Source of the DNA: an uncultured Clostridia bacterium
GTDB lineage: Bacteria > Bacillota > Clostridia > Oscillospirales > Acutalibacteraceae
NCBI GenBank assembly: GCA_946187325.1
Contig: CAMHQC010000004.1
Location: 1 to 64,000, forward strand
DNA length: 64,000 nucleotides
Direction of reading: 5' to 3'
Notes under the pieces: generated by a model
Databases searched by the model: none
What the model saw: only the letters and a program-made list of their open reading frames with translations
Told to the model about the DNA's origin: nothing
Program-made: the position numbers and the translations under genes
Shown here: in pieces, positions 31,452 through 39,462 of the stretch
How the letters are laid out: each line of letters starts with the position of its first letter
Numbering within the stretch: the first letter of the stretch is position 1

Positions 31452-33131
31452 TTAGGAGCGGTTGGAAAGAATTTTCAGCGGTTCGTACCTCATAATACTT
31501 ATAAGCGCCGCCAAGCTTGCGATTATCGTTAAGAACAGTCCTACTAATACAAGCTCCATAACTACGAATAGGTTAGTCGCTGAGTTAACGCTGTCTACGT
31601 AATTTTGAGCCTTGGACTGACCGAACATTTTACCCATAGGGCCGCCGTTGTTATCGGGGGGAGTACCGTTGTTATCGTCACTCTTAAAGCCGAAGTTTTC
31701 CTTAACGTTGTTGCCTGTGGACTGCGAGCTTTGAATCTGATTCGCCAAAAGCGTATTTGTAGCCGGGACGGATACAGCCGCTCCGACGCTTGTGCCGATT
31801 ATAAGGGCGATAAACGTCACTATAAATATTTCGGTAACGAACTGGAGAGCTACTTTAGCTTTTTTCATACCGATAGCCGTCAGAACCCCGACCTCGTATT
31901 TGCGCTCTCTGAGGTTAAAGATGTTGAGCGTGATAAGAATTACTCCGCCCACCGCGAGTACTATTATAAAGAACCATATTGCCGTTTGGCTTAAAGTTTG
32001 CAGCGGTAAGAGGCTGTTTTCGTACTGCTGTAAATCGTTGGAGTTTACGGTATAATCGTCGCTTAAACCGAGCGTGTAAACCTTTTTAGCAAAGGAGTTG
32101 TAGTTATCCACGCTCTTAAAGGTATAGGTGAAAGCGAGGTTTTCCGTGAGCTTCGCGGAAGTTTTGTTTCCGTCGGAATCGGTCATTTTGTGGTTAGCCT
32201 TCGCGGAAGCCTTGATAATTTTCGTGAAAGCGTTGTAGTTCATATAAATGTTATTAGCGGGATCGTTCATCTGAAAACGGTTGTTTTCCTCCGATGACGA
32301 ATCCGAGTTTTTATATATACCCACGATTTTGAGCTTGTAGGTTTCTTTCTCATAATTCGGGTTAGCGAGCTTGATAGTATCGCCGACTTTAAGGCTGTTA
32401 TAGGTGGCAAGCTCGTTGCTTATAATACATTCTAAGGCATCGCTCGTTTCGTCGAACATCTTACCCTTGGTAATCTTATAACTGCCGTCGTCGCCGAACA
32501 TCGAGAGCATAGCCTTGTACGAGGAGTAGCCTGTTATCGAGAAATCTCCCTGATTAACCTGGAACGGCTGATGTCCCATACCGTCCTGATTGTTCTGAGT
32601 GTTACTGTTGTTATTGTTATTATCTCCGGGCGGCTGCATATTGCCTGAATTTGAGTTTGAGCTTGATTTAGAGCTTGAGCTCGACAAGCTTGAATCGTCG
32701 TCCTCGGAAGTTCCGTAGGGTAGGATTTTGCCCGTAGCGTTCAGTGAAACCGCTCCCGAGTAATAGTAGCTGTCGCCTGATTTAAGCGCTTTAGCGTATT
32801 TCTTATAATCCGACAGCGACAGCGACGAGCCCTGAAGAACATCGAAGTCGAATTTGCTTCGGTCGGTTTTAGTTGAGCTTGAGGAAGATTTTGAACTCGA
32901 TGAGCTTGAAGAGCTCTTTTTCATTTCTTCCATAGCCTTCTGTCTGTTAAAGCTTATAGTTCCCGTAACCTGTAAGCCGCTTAGAGTGTCCTCCTTGGCG
33001 GCTTGTGCCGCTTCTCTGATTGAGAGCGATACACACGCCGAAATCGAAATTATAAGTACGATTATTCCGATTAAAATATTTCTCAGCTTATTTCTGGTGA
33101 TACTTTTTAACGCGTTTTTTAATATATACAT
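31452..33131 (-). CDS. MacB/FtsX-type ABC transporter permease
   Basis: The 559-residue protein has one N-terminal membrane helix (NILIGIIVLIISISACVSLS), a large extracellular domain and three C-terminal helices with the FtsX core (NLRERKYEVGVLTAIGMKK). The outer domain includes a long serine-rich run (about 73-90), a second Ser-rich patch and an Asn/Gln/Pro-rich spacer (about 165-190). Another Asn/Gly/Pro-rich insert lies between the last two helices. These low-complexity tracts are unusual in the family and may span the cell wall. AAGGAGGT lies seven bases before the ATG. Confidence 0.88.
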   Translation of the reverse strand: MYILKNALKSITRNKLRNILIGIIVLIISISACVSLSIREAAQAAKEDTLSGLQVTGTISFNRQKAMEEMKKSSSSSSSSKSSSSSTKTDRSKFDFDVLQGSSLSLSDYKKYAKALKSGDSYYYSGAVSLNATGKILPYGTSEDDDSSLSSSSSKSSSNSNSGNMQPPGDNNNNNSNTQNNQDGMGHQPFQVNQGDFSITGYSSYKAMLSMFGDDGSYKITKGKMFDETSDALECIISNELATYNSLKVGDTIKLANPNYEKETYKLKIVGIYKNSDSSSEENNRFQMNDPANNIYMNYNAFTKIIKASAKANHKMTDSDGNKTSAKLTENLAFTYTFKSVDNYNSFAKKVYTLGLSDDYTVNSNDLQQYENSLLPLQTLSQTAIWFFIIVLAVGGVILITLNIFNLRERKYEVGVLTAIGMKKAKVALQFVTEIFIVTFIALIIGTSVGAAVSVPATNTLLANQIQSSQSTGNNVKENFGFKSDDNNGTPPDNNGGPMGKMFGQSKAQNYVDSVNSATNLFVVMELVLVGLFLTIIASLAALISIMRYEPLKILSNRS

Positions 33132-33237
33132 ACGTCATACCTCCTTGTTGTGCTATAATCATAATGCCGTTATTTGAAATAAAAAGATAGAAGAGCTGAC
33201 GTTTTTGTGAATAAAAAATGAAAGTTTTTAAAATAAG

Positions 33238-33243
33238 TGAACC
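33238..33243 (+). promoter_or_regulatory. Possible ECF-type -35 element
   Basis: TGAACC lies about 50 bases before the ECF sigma start. It resembles the GAAC -35 core used by many ECF factors, and so suggests autoregulation. The -10 is unclear. Confidence 0.3.
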
Positions 33244-33289
33244 GAAACAGCATATTAAAGTGTAACTATTAGTGAAAGGAGGAGAGAGC

Positions 33290-33802
33290 TTGAATAAAAA
33301 CGGTACCGAATCTCAATATTCTCGAGAAGAAAAAAGAAAACTTATCGAACAGACTGTTCGGAAGTATTCCGATTTTATATTTCGCGTTGCTTACCAGAAT
33401 TTAAAAAATCGTTTCGACGCTGAGGATATACTTCAGGAAGTCAGCATAGCCCTCGTTAAAGACAAAGCTCCTCTTTCTGACGAGGCGCATCTTAAAAGCT
33501 GGCTTGTAACTGTTACGATAAATAAATGCAGGAATTTAAAGCGTTCTAAAAGTATTCGCGCTTATGTTCCGATTGACGAATGCTTCGAGCTCGAAGCTCC
33601 CGAAACCCAAAAGGTTTTGGAGGAGCTGTGGCAATTGCCCGAAAAGTACAGAAACGTAATTTATCTTTACTATTACGAATCCTTTAAAATTTCCGAGATA
33701 GCCGAAATGCTCGGCGAAAAACCGAACACAATCGGCACCAGGCTCAAGCGCGCGAGAAAAGCTCTCGGAAAAATTATAGAAAAGGAGAATACATATGGAT
33801 AA
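33290..33802 (+). CDS. ECF-type RNA polymerase sigma factor
   Basis: The 170-residue sigma factor has region 2 (VRKYSDFIFRVAYQNL, RFDAEDILQEVSIAL) and region 4 (LPEKYRNVIYLYYYE, KISEIAEMLGEKPNTIGTRL split at the turn). I chose TTG 33290, seven bases after AAGGAGG (33276-33282); a GTG at 33272 is in frame but lies upstream of that site. Its end overlaps the next gene by eight bases. The pair probably responds to an envelope signal and may control the divergent MacB-type transporter. Confidence 0.9.
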   Translation: MNKNGTESQYSREEKRKLIEQTVRKYSDFIFRVAYQNLKNRFDAEDILQEVSIALVKDKAPLSDEAHLKSWLVTVTINKCRNLKRSKSIRAYVPIDECFELEAPETQKVLEELWQLPEKYRNVIYLYYYESFKISEIAEMLGEKPNTIGTRLKRARKALGKIIEKENTYG

Positions 33803-34682
33803 AAAATTAAAGGCGATATCTTCGCTTAAAGCGTCGCCCGAATCGGTCGAAAGAGCCGTACAAGCCGCGCTTAAGGCGGAAGAATCGGGAAAGGTTATAA
33901 AAATGGAAAAGACTAAAAAATTTAATTATAAGCCCGTATCAATTATAGCGGCAAGTTTGGTTGCTGTTTTTATTCTGGGTTTTATGCTTTATCCCAAAAA
34001 TGAAAATGTGTTTTATTTGAACGCGAGCGCTTCTGAAATCGAAAAAGGATTTGATTATAAGAATTCTATTCTCGGTTCATATTCTTCGACGATAAGCTGT
34101 AGTTCAAGTATTAATACCTCGACAAAAGATATTTCAATGATACAAGAGTATCATTTATCTAACTTATTCATTAACGGCAAAAATATTAAAGCGGTTACTT
34201 TTAAAGCAAATAAAAGGTGTTCTTATTTTGATATTGTGAAGAATAAAGATAAATTCACAAATTTTGTAGATATAAAAAAATCAAAAAAAGAATTGGAATT
34301 TCTTAATGCCGAGGGCTATTTGTGTAAAGGTTTTACATATTTAAACAATAACAATTCAAATGTTGAACAAAGCATTGATTTAAGTGAACTGTTTAATATT
34401 TCGTATGAAGCGGATTCCACAAATGAAACTATAAAGAAAAACTTGGATATAATCGGAAAACATCTTCTTTCTACTGATAAAGCTAAAAAAAGTTATGAAG
34501 AAAATGAAGAGGCTGAATCTAGAATAGTAAAAGAAATGGTAAAAGATTCCTCAATAGATATTACTGTTCTTTATAATGATAATTCTAAGGAAACGCAAAC
34601 TATTGATATTAATTACTTTATGAAACCTAATGATTTTGATAATCAATGGATAACATTTAAATTAAGTAAAAAAACAGCATAA
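33795..34682 (+). CDS. Probable anti-sigma factor, single membrane helix
   Basis: The 295-residue protein has an N-terminal cytosolic part (about 1-48), one membrane helix (VSIIAASLVAVFILGFMLY, about 49-67) and an extracellular domain. Only the overlap with the ECF gene and this topology support an anti-sigma role; no zinc-binding HxxxCxxC motif is seen. The N-terminal part has codon use like core genes. The outer domain is much more AT-rich and Lys/Asn-rich, so the sensing part may have a different history. A terminator follows. Confidence 0.7.
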   Translation: MDKKLKAISSLKASPESVERAVQAALKAEESGKVIKMEKTKKFNYKPVSIIAASLVAVFILGFMLYPKNENVFYLNASASEIEKGFDYKNSILGSYSSTISCSSSINTSTKDISMIQEYHLSNLFINGKNIKAVTFKANKRCSYFDIVKNKDKFTNFVDIKKSKKELEFLNAEGYLCKGFTYLNNNNSNVEQSIDLSELFNISYEADSTNETIKKNLDIIGKHLLSTDKAKKSYEENEEAESRIVKEMVKDSSIDITVLYNDNSKETQTIDINYFMKPNDFDNQWITFKLSKKTA

Positions 34683-34686
34683 AAAT

Positions 34687-34725
34687 AAACGTCAGTATTG
34701 TCGAAGATTGATAATACTGACGTTT
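34687..34725. terminator. Bidirectional terminator
   Basis: AAACGTCAGTATT (34687-34699) and AATACTGACGTTT (34713-34725) form perfect 13-bp arms between convergent genes. Confidence 0.85.
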
Positions 34726-34729
34726 CATT

Positions 34730-35584
34730 TTAATATTCATCTAAAAAATTATGTACCTCGCCGTTCTTTTTATAGGCGATTACGGCGTCGAGGCTTATGT
34801 TGTGCATACTGTTAAATATATTAGCCTCGATATTCGGGTTGGATTTTTTCAGCTCCTTTATAAGTCTTTTTGTTTCGAGCCGTTTAGAGTCGGAGCTTTC
34901 GCCGTTTTCGGCTTCGAGCTTTTCGGTGAATCTGCACGCGCATCTCAAAAACTCGAGCTTGTTAAAATCTCTCCATGCTATTATATCGTCCTCGCGAACA
35001 TAGTAAAGCGGTCTTATAAGCTCCATACCCTCGTAGTTCTTGCTCTTTAATTTCGGCATCATAGTCTGAATCTGACCGCCCCAAAGCATACTCATTAAGT
35101 TCGTTTCTATTACATCGTCGTAGTGATGACCAAGGGCGATTTTATTACAGCCGAGCTCCTTAGCCATTTTGTAGAGATGACCTCTCCTCATCCTCGCGCA
35201 GAGATAACACGGATTCTTTTCGACGTTAAATACCGAGTTAAAAATATCGGTGGAAAATACTGTAATCGGAACTCCCGTTATCCAGGCGTTTTCCTCGATT
35301 TTCTTCCGGTTAGCTTCGTTGTATCCGGGGTCCATTACCAGAAACACAAGCTCAAACGGGAACTTGTCGTGGTGCTTTAACTCCTGAAAAAGCTTCGCCA
35401 TAAGCATACTGTCCTTACCGCCCGAGATACAAACCGCTATCTTGTCGTTTGGCTTTATCATATCGAACTCGACGATCGCCTTAGTAAAACGGCTGAAAAT
35501 CTTTTCCTTGAATCTTCTCTTTTTAGTTATCGAAATCTCAATTTCCCGAGCTCTGCTTTCGGGAATTTTACTTTTAATGTTCAT
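34730..35584 (-). CDS. TtcA-family tRNA thiolation enzyme
   Basis: The 284-residue protein has a PP-loop ATP-pyrophosphatase motif (CISGGKDSMLMAKL, about 52) and a CxxC pair (NPCYLCARMRRG, about 130). GHHYDDVIETNLMSMLWGG follows. This matches TtcA-like proteins that thiolate tRNA at cytidine 32, often with an iron-sulfur cluster. A further Cys pair (LRCAC) near residue 215 is compatible with the cluster. The exact tRNA target is not certain in Firmicutes. The gene is monocistronic. Confidence 0.85.
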   Translation of the reverse strand: MNIKSKIPESRAREIEISITKKRRFKEKIFSRFTKAIVEFDMIKPNDKIAVCISGGKDSMLMAKLFQELKHHDKFPFELVFLVMDPGYNEANRKKIEENAWITGVPITVFSTDIFNSVFNVEKNPCYLCARMRRGHLYKMAKELGCNKIALGHHYDDVIETNLMSMLWGGQIQTMMPKLKSKNYEGMELIRPLYYVREDDIIAWRDFNKLEFLRCACRFTEKLEAENGESSDSKRLETKRLIKELKKSNPNIEANIFNSMHNISLDAVIAYKKNGEVHNFLDEY

Positions 35585-35706
35585 ATAGCTGTCACCTTTA
35601 TGTATTATAACATACTTAAACCGTAATTTACAATTTTTATAAAAAATACATAGATTATTACGCGAGGTTGTATTATAATAGGTTTATAAACTAAAGGAGA
35701 AAAACT

Positions 35707-36522
35707 ATGAGTAAAAACGAAAACGAGCTTTTAAATCCTAAAGCTACGACTAATGAAGAAATATATTCAAACGCCACGGCGCTGTCGAACGATTTGGGTT
35801 TAATATCCGAAGAAATGGCTACGGCTATGTTCAACCAGACTAAAGAGCTTATGGGTACGGTAGTAGGGTACAAGGAGCTTATGATGATGTACACCTGCGC
35901 TATTAAAGAGGTGCGGACTAAGTTTGATGTACTCAACACCGAGTTTAATGTGCGTTATCAGAGAAACCCGATAAGCTATATGACTACACGCTTAAAGCGT
36001 ACCTCGAGTATAGTCGAGAAGCTCGCCCGTAAGGACAAGAGCTTTACTATCGAGAATATCGAGCAAAATCTTAACGATATCGCGGGTATAAGGGTAGTTT
36101 GTTCCTATATAGACGATATCTACCTTATAGCCGACGCGCTTATTAAACAGGATGATATAACCCTTATCGCCCGAAAGGACTATATCGCTAAGCCAAAGCC
36201 GAACGGCTATAGAAGCCTACACCTTATCGTAGAGGTTCCGGTGTTCTTCGCCGAGGTTACCAAGCCGATGAAGGTAGAGGTTCAAATCAGAACTATGGCT
36301 ATGGACTTCTGGGCGAGTTTAGAGCATCAGCTAAAGTATAAGCACGAGATTCCCGAGCAGGATTATATTGTATCGAGACTCTCGAAATGCGCCGAGGATA
36401 TAGCTAATACCGACGCTATGATGCTCGATATAAGACAGCAGATTGAAAACCTCAGCGACGCTCCTACCGAGGACGATATTCTTATAGAGAAGCTAAGCCG
36501 TCTCGATTTTAATATGGAATAG
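35707..36522 (+). CDS. Small alarmone synthetase (RelA/SpoT domain)
   Basis: The 271-residue protein contains only the (p)ppGpp synthetase domain: PISYMTTRLKRTSSIVEKL, then IAGIRVVCSYIDDIYLIADAL, YIAKPKPNGYRSLHLIVEVP and VEVQIRTMAMDFWASLEHQL. It would transfer pyrophosphate from ATP to GDP or GTP. There is no hydrolase, TGS or ACT domain, so it belongs with RelP/RelQ-type synthetases. The C-terminal helix may form a tetramer. It has its own short promoter region and is separated from bioY by a BirA-controlled promoter. Confidence 0.9.
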   Translation: MSKNENELLNPKATTNEEIYSNATALSNDLGLISEEMATAMFNQTKELMGTVVGYKELMMMYTCAIKEVRTKFDVLNTEFNVRYQRNPISYMTTRLKRTSSIVEKLARKDKSFTIENIEQNLNDIAGIRVVCSYIDDIYLIADALIKQDDITLIARKDYIAKPKPNGYRSLHLIVEVPVFFAEVTKPMKVEVQIRTMAMDFWASLEHQLKYKHEIPEQDYIVSRLSKCAEDIANTDAMMLDIRQQIENLSDAPTEDDILIEKLSRLDFNME

Positions 36523-36533
36523 TATAGAATGAA

Positions 36534-36571
36534 CTATTGTCAACTTTAATTTCAGAAATAGTTGACAATAG
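36534..36571. promoter_or_regulatory. BirA-type biotin operator
   Basis: The 12-bp arms CTATTGTCAACT (36534-36545) and AGTTGACAATAG (36560-36571) are perfect and 14 bases apart. This matches the TTGTxAAC-N14/16-GTTxACAA BirA sites known in Firmicutes. The right arm contains the -35 of the bioY promoter. Confidence 0.88.
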
Positions 36572-36590
36572 TTTCTTTTTATAATATAAT
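36562..36590 (+). promoter_or_regulatory. bioY promoter
   Basis: A perfect TTGACA (36562-36567), 17-base spacer and perfect TATAAT (36585-36590). The overlap with the BirA operator explains repression when biotin is plentiful. Confidence 0.88.
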
Positions 36591-36605
36591 ACTTTCGGTG
36601 ATAAA

Positions 36606-37163
36606 ATGAAAAATGTAAACGTAAACGTAAAAACTAATTTATTAAGTATCGTATATGTGGCTATGTTCGCCGCTGTTATTACAATCTGCGCTCAGATTCA
36701 GATTCCCGCGACAGTTCCGTTTACCTTGCAAACGCTCGGAGTATTCGCGGCGGCGGGTATGCTCGGCTGGAAACGAGGTACGCTGAGTGTGCTGGTATAT
36801 ATACTGCTCGGACTTGTAGGCTTGCCTGTATTCGCGGGTTTTACGGGCGGAGTAGGAGTGCTGTTCGGATTAACCGGCGGCTATATCATCGGCTTCCTGT
36901 TTACCGCGTTTATCGTAGGTATAATGAGTGAAAAGCTCGGGCGTAAGCTTTGGGTACTCGCGGTATCTATGGTTCTCGGACTGCTCGCCTGTTATGCTTT
37001 CGGAACGGCTTGGTTTATGATAATTTACAACACTTCTATGGGAAGTATGAGCCTTATGACCGCCTTGGGAATGTGCGTAGTTCCGTTTTTACCGTTTGAC
37101 GCGCTTAAAATCGCGGCGGCGGTTGTACTTGTAAACCGTCTTAGTAAAATTGTACGGCTTTAA
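36606..37163 (+). CDS. bioY: Biotin transporter substrate-binding S component
   Basis: The 185-residue membrane protein has about six helices and the BioY signature: QIPATVPFTLQTLGVFAAAG, LGLVGLPVFAGFTGGVGVLF. It binds biotin and works with a shared energising module; no ecfA/ecfT genes are in the window. The BirA operator upstream directly supports the assignment. It overlaps the next gene by 14 bases. Confidence 0.95.
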   Translation: MKNVNVNVKTNLLSIVYVAMFAAVITICAQIQIPATVPFTLQTLGVFAAAGMLGWKRGTLSVLVYILLGLVGLPVFAGFTGGVGVLFGLTGGYIIGFLFTAFIVGIMSEKLGRKLWVLAVSMVLGLLACYAFGTAWFMIIYNTSMGSMSLMTALGMCVVPFLPFDALKIAAAVVLVNRLSKIVRL

Positions 37164-37521
37164 GCTTAGACCTCATCACAGTCTTTGTATAAGGTTCTTT
37201 AGGGGAGAAGGCTACAGCGATGAGTTCGTAAAAGAAATGAGCAGAATTATTGAAAAGCTCGAGAGCGAAAATCCTTATGTAACTCTTACCGTCGGTTGCG
37301 ACGAGATATGTAAAGCTTGTCCGAATAATATAGGCGGAAAATGTAAAGACTTTGATAAAGTCGAAAGAATTGATAATAACTGTTTAGCTGAGCTTGATCT
37401 AAGCGGGGGAGAGCTTATTAAATGGCAAGCTTTAAAACAGCTTGCGTATAAAAGTATCATTAAAGAAAACAAAATAAAGTCCGTATGCAAGAACTGTGTA
37501 TGGCAGTATTTATGTAATTAA
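37150..37521 (+). CDS. DUF1284 Cys-rich protein
   Basis: The 123-residue protein begins with KLRPHHSLCIRFFRGEGYS, the signature of DUF1284, a family annotated as iron-sulfur-binding. It has CDEICKACPNN, GKCKDF and a C-terminal VCKNCVWQYLCN, enough Cys for a cluster. TTG 37150 overlaps bioY, so it is translated from the biotin-regulated transcript. A link to biotin is plausible, since biotin synthase uses Fe-S clusters, but its function is unknown. Confidence 0.8.
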   Translation: MYGFKLRPHHSLCIRFFRGEGYSDEFVKEMSRIIEKLESENPYVTLTVGCDEICKACPNNIGGKCKDFDKVERIDNNCLAELDLSGGELIKWQALKQLAYKSIIKENKIKSVCKNCVWQYLCN

Positions 37522-37560
37522 CCGACTGTTAGGTTTGTAATCTTTCAGTCGGTTACATTT
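37520..37560 (+). terminator. Terminator of the bioY operon
   Basis: AACCGACTG (37520-37528) and CAGTCGGTT (37546-37554) pair. ACATTTTG follows. Confidence 0.7.
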
Positions 37561-37567
37561 TGTTACA
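37552..37567 (-). promoter_or_regulatory. TGTAAC direct repeat, 10-bp period
   Basis: On the minus strand TGTAAC-AAAA-TGTAAC. A similar pair lies at 37683-37698. The half-sites look like WalR boxes, but the known WalR spacing is 11. Confidence 0.35.
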
Positions 37568-37642
37568 ATGCGAAAAACCGCATATATATCGGCTTTTCTT
37601 CAGCACAGCGAATAAACAATTTGAAAAAATTAGAAAAAACAG

Positions 37643-37671
37643 TTGCAATTTATTACAAGATTTGTTATAAT
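37643..37671 (+). promoter_or_regulatory. Promoter of the NlpC/P60 gene
   Basis: TTGCAA (37643-37648) and TATAAT (37666-37671) are separated by 17 bases. Confidence 0.6.
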
Positions 37672-37673
37672 TA

Positions 37674-37698
37674 TTACAGTTTTGTTACAAACTGTAAT
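37674..37698. promoter_or_regulatory. Inverted repeat with TGTWAY boxes after the promoter
   Basis: TTACAGTTT (37674-37682) and AAACTGTAA (37689-37697) are perfect arms. Within them TGTTAC-AAAC-TGTAAT (37683-37698) has the same 10-bp period as the pair at 37552-37567. It is a candidate regulator site for a cell-wall hydrolase. Confidence 0.45.
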
Positions 37699-37738
37699 TA
37701 ACACGCCCGTTTTTTCGGGTATGGAGGTATATAAGGAT

Positions 37739-39052
37739 ATGAATTTAGTTAAGAAGCATTATAAAAAGATATTGCCTGTTTTTCTGGCGGTTATCTTAAT
37801 TGTGTCAATCTGTATAGCGGGCTCGGTAACTCCGAGCGCTAACGGCACAGGCGCGGGTCTCGCTGAATGGTCGCTCAAGGCTTATAACGAGGGATGGAAG
37901 TATGTTTACGGCGGAGAAAGCGCCGGTTCGGTTGACTGCTCGGGGCTTATCTACTCCTATTGCGGAGGGGAGAGAACCGCTTCTAATCAGCTCGGTACCG
38001 CTACTCAAAGCGGAAATATCGACGACGGTATTCCTAAAATCCACGGTCTCGGACTTTATCAGCCCGGACACGTAGGCGTATATATCGGAAACGGTATGGC
38101 TGTAGACGCGCGCGACGAAGAAAGCGGAGTTTGCTGTCAGCCTACTACCGCGAAATCTTGGACAAAATGGTTTAAGTTCTCGGCTATAAGCTATCCCGAT
38201 AACGGATGGGTTAAGTATAACGGAGATTATTATTACTATGAAAACGGCGAATATATTGTAAACACAAGCCGTGATATCGACGGTGTAAATTATAAATTCT
38301 CTACAACGGGCGTTTCCGAAACAGCTCCCGAGAATAAAGACGACGTAATTAACGCCGAGACTAAATCCTCGACGGCGGAAACTGAAAAACTCACCGAAAA
38401 AGCTTACGACGCTTCCGATGTTAAAATCGACGGTATCGTACAACGCGGAGATAAGGGCGATGACGTTAAAAAGGTTCAAAAACGACTCGCCGAGCTAAAA
38501 TATTTCGACGACGAGTGTACAGGCTTCTACGGCGAAGTAACCGAGAGCGCGGTTAAAGAGTTCCAGAAGGATAACTCAATCCCCGCCACAGGCGTTGTAG
38601 GCGAAATGACCAAGGACAAGCTCTTTAGCTCAGACGCTAAGGTTAACCCCGATTTTAAGGCGGCTGAAAAGAGCGAACCCGCTACAGAGAAGGCAACCGC
38701 CGCTAAAGTTACAACCCCCGCGGTAGTTAAACAGCCTGTCGCTAAAAGCGTAAGCCCCAAGGTTAAAAAAGAGGTTAAATCTAATGTAAAGACCGCAAAT
38801 AAGGTTATCGCAAAAACTAACGTTATTTCCAAGAAAGCGCTCGCGGGAGCGGTTTCAACTAAGAAAACCGCCAGTGTATCGGTTACCGACGAGAAGAACG
38901 CGAACTTCCTTTTATGGATGGCTGTAGTTCTGGCGATCGCGGTATTCGTAAGCGGTACAATGTTTATTCTTAACCACCGCAGAAAAAAGGTCTACAGCGG
39001 AGCACATACCCGCGGAAGAAAAAAAGAAAATATTACAGTTAGATACTGGTAA
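37739..39052 (+). CDS. Membrane-bound NlpC/P60 peptidase with PG-binding domain
   Basis: The 437-residue protein starts at ATG 37739, behind AAGGAT; a longer frame upstream runs through the promoter region. An N-terminal hydrophobic segment (about 10-30) exports it. The NlpC/P60 domain (about 42-150) has the catalytic Cys in GSVDCSGLIYSY and the His in PGHVGVYIGNG. It cleaves peptide stems of peptidoglycan. A type 1 peptidoglycan-binding domain (about 235-300: GDKGDDVKKVQKRLAEL) and an Ala/Lys/Thr/Val-rich linker follow. A C-terminal helix (LLWMAVVLAIAVFVSGTMFI) with basic residues anchors it. Confidence 0.9.
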   Translation: MNLVKKHYKKILPVFLAVILIVSICIAGSVTPSANGTGAGLAEWSLKAYNEGWKYVYGGESAGSVDCSGLIYSYCGGERTASNQLGTATQSGNIDDGIPKIHGLGLYQPGHVGVYIGNGMAVDARDEESGVCCQPTTAKSWTKWFKFSAISYPDNGWVKYNGDYYYYENGEYIVNTSRDIDGVNYKFSTTGVSETAPENKDDVINAETKSSTAETEKLTEKAYDASDVKIDGIVQRGDKGDDVKKVQKRLAELKYFDDECTGFYGEVTESAVKEFQKDNSIPATGVVGEMTKDKLFSSDAKVNPDFKAAEKSEPATEKATAAKVTTPAVVKQPVAKSVSPKVKKEVKSNVKTANKVIAKTNVISKKALAGAVSTKKTASVSVTDEKNANFLLWMAVVLAIAVFVSGTMFILNHRRKKVYSGAHTRGRKKENITVRYW

Positions 39053-39058
39053 GTAAAT

Positions 39059-39084
39059 GACGGCTTAACCTCGGTTGAGCCGTC
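39059..39084 (+). terminator. Hairpin after the NlpC/P60 gene
   Basis: GACGGCTTAACC and GGTTGAGCCGTC pair with a TC loop. No T-run follows, so it may only protect the message end. Confidence 0.5.
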
Positions 39085-39430
39085 TGACTTGTTATATAAA
39101 CAAGAAAGCGCGCTATAGGCGCGGCCGCTTTCGAATAGTTATCTCCTATGTATGGGCGATGTTACCCAAAACAGCTATGCATGGGTATTGTTACCGAAAT
39201 CAAGCTATGCATGGGTATTGTTACCGAAATCAAAGATTTCGACAATACCTCAAGATTTCGACAACACCTCAAAGTTTTGGACATCGCCTCAGCTCGTGCG
39301 CGCAGAGTACTGCTGAGCGGACAATATAAATATTTCTTGCTCTATAGGAGTTAGGCAAGATGATATTGTCCTTAACAAAGTTTTGCTTGAATTTTTATAC
39401 AAGTTTTGAGTAATTTCCTATAGAGCAAAA
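39085..39430 (-). repeat. Multi-hairpin repeat, expanded copy 3
   Basis: It aligns with 40678-40915 in inverted orientation. From left to right on the plus strand: GAAAGCG...CGCTTTC (about 39098-39132), three stacked left arms and three right arms of a nested palindrome (39152-39288), the GC-rich CTCAGCTCGTGCGCGC...GCTGAGC palindrome (about 39288-39317), and a 92-bp unit (39337-39428) with ends TTGCTCTATAGGA and TCCTATAGAGCAA. At its left end the start codon position reads ATT instead of ATG and no gene follows, so this copy is not a translation leader. Confidence 0.75.
39152..39288. repeat. Three-layer nested palindrome
   Basis: The left arms begin at 39152, 39181 and 39211; units two and three share ATGGGTATTGTTACCGAAAT and the period is 29-30 bases. 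The right arms GATTTCGACAATACC (39235-39249), GATTTCGACAACACC (39254-39268) and GTTTTGGACATCGCC (39274-39288) match them in reverse order. The outermost arms carry paired changes (GGGCGATG...CCAAAAC with GTTTTGG...CATCGCC). The related copy at 40819-40854 has only one layer. Confidence 0.8.
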
Positions 39431-39432
39431 CA

Positions 39433-39456
39433 GGACAGCCGTTTTAAAGGCTGTCC
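39433..39456 (-). terminator. Terminator of nrdR
   Basis: GGACAGCC (39433-39440) and GGCTGTCC (39449-39456) pair. On the minus strand TGTTTTGC follows. Confidence 0.75.
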
Positions 39457-39462
39457 CGAGTT

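Noticed and set aside
37560-37738. c-di-AMP (ydaO) riboswitch before the NlpC/P60 gene, suggested by the gene type
   Set aside because: The leader after the promoter is only about 65 bases and shows none of the conserved riboswitch elements.
39181-39232. Tandem 30-base repeats that could suggest a CRISPR array
   Set aside because: The units are directly adjacent without unique spacers, and complementary arms follow, so they are part of a nested palindrome. No cas gene is present.
39075-39329. Open frames of 60-85 codons across the hairpin repeat
   Set aside because: They follow the repeated DNA units, have no ribosome binding site and no plausible protein features.
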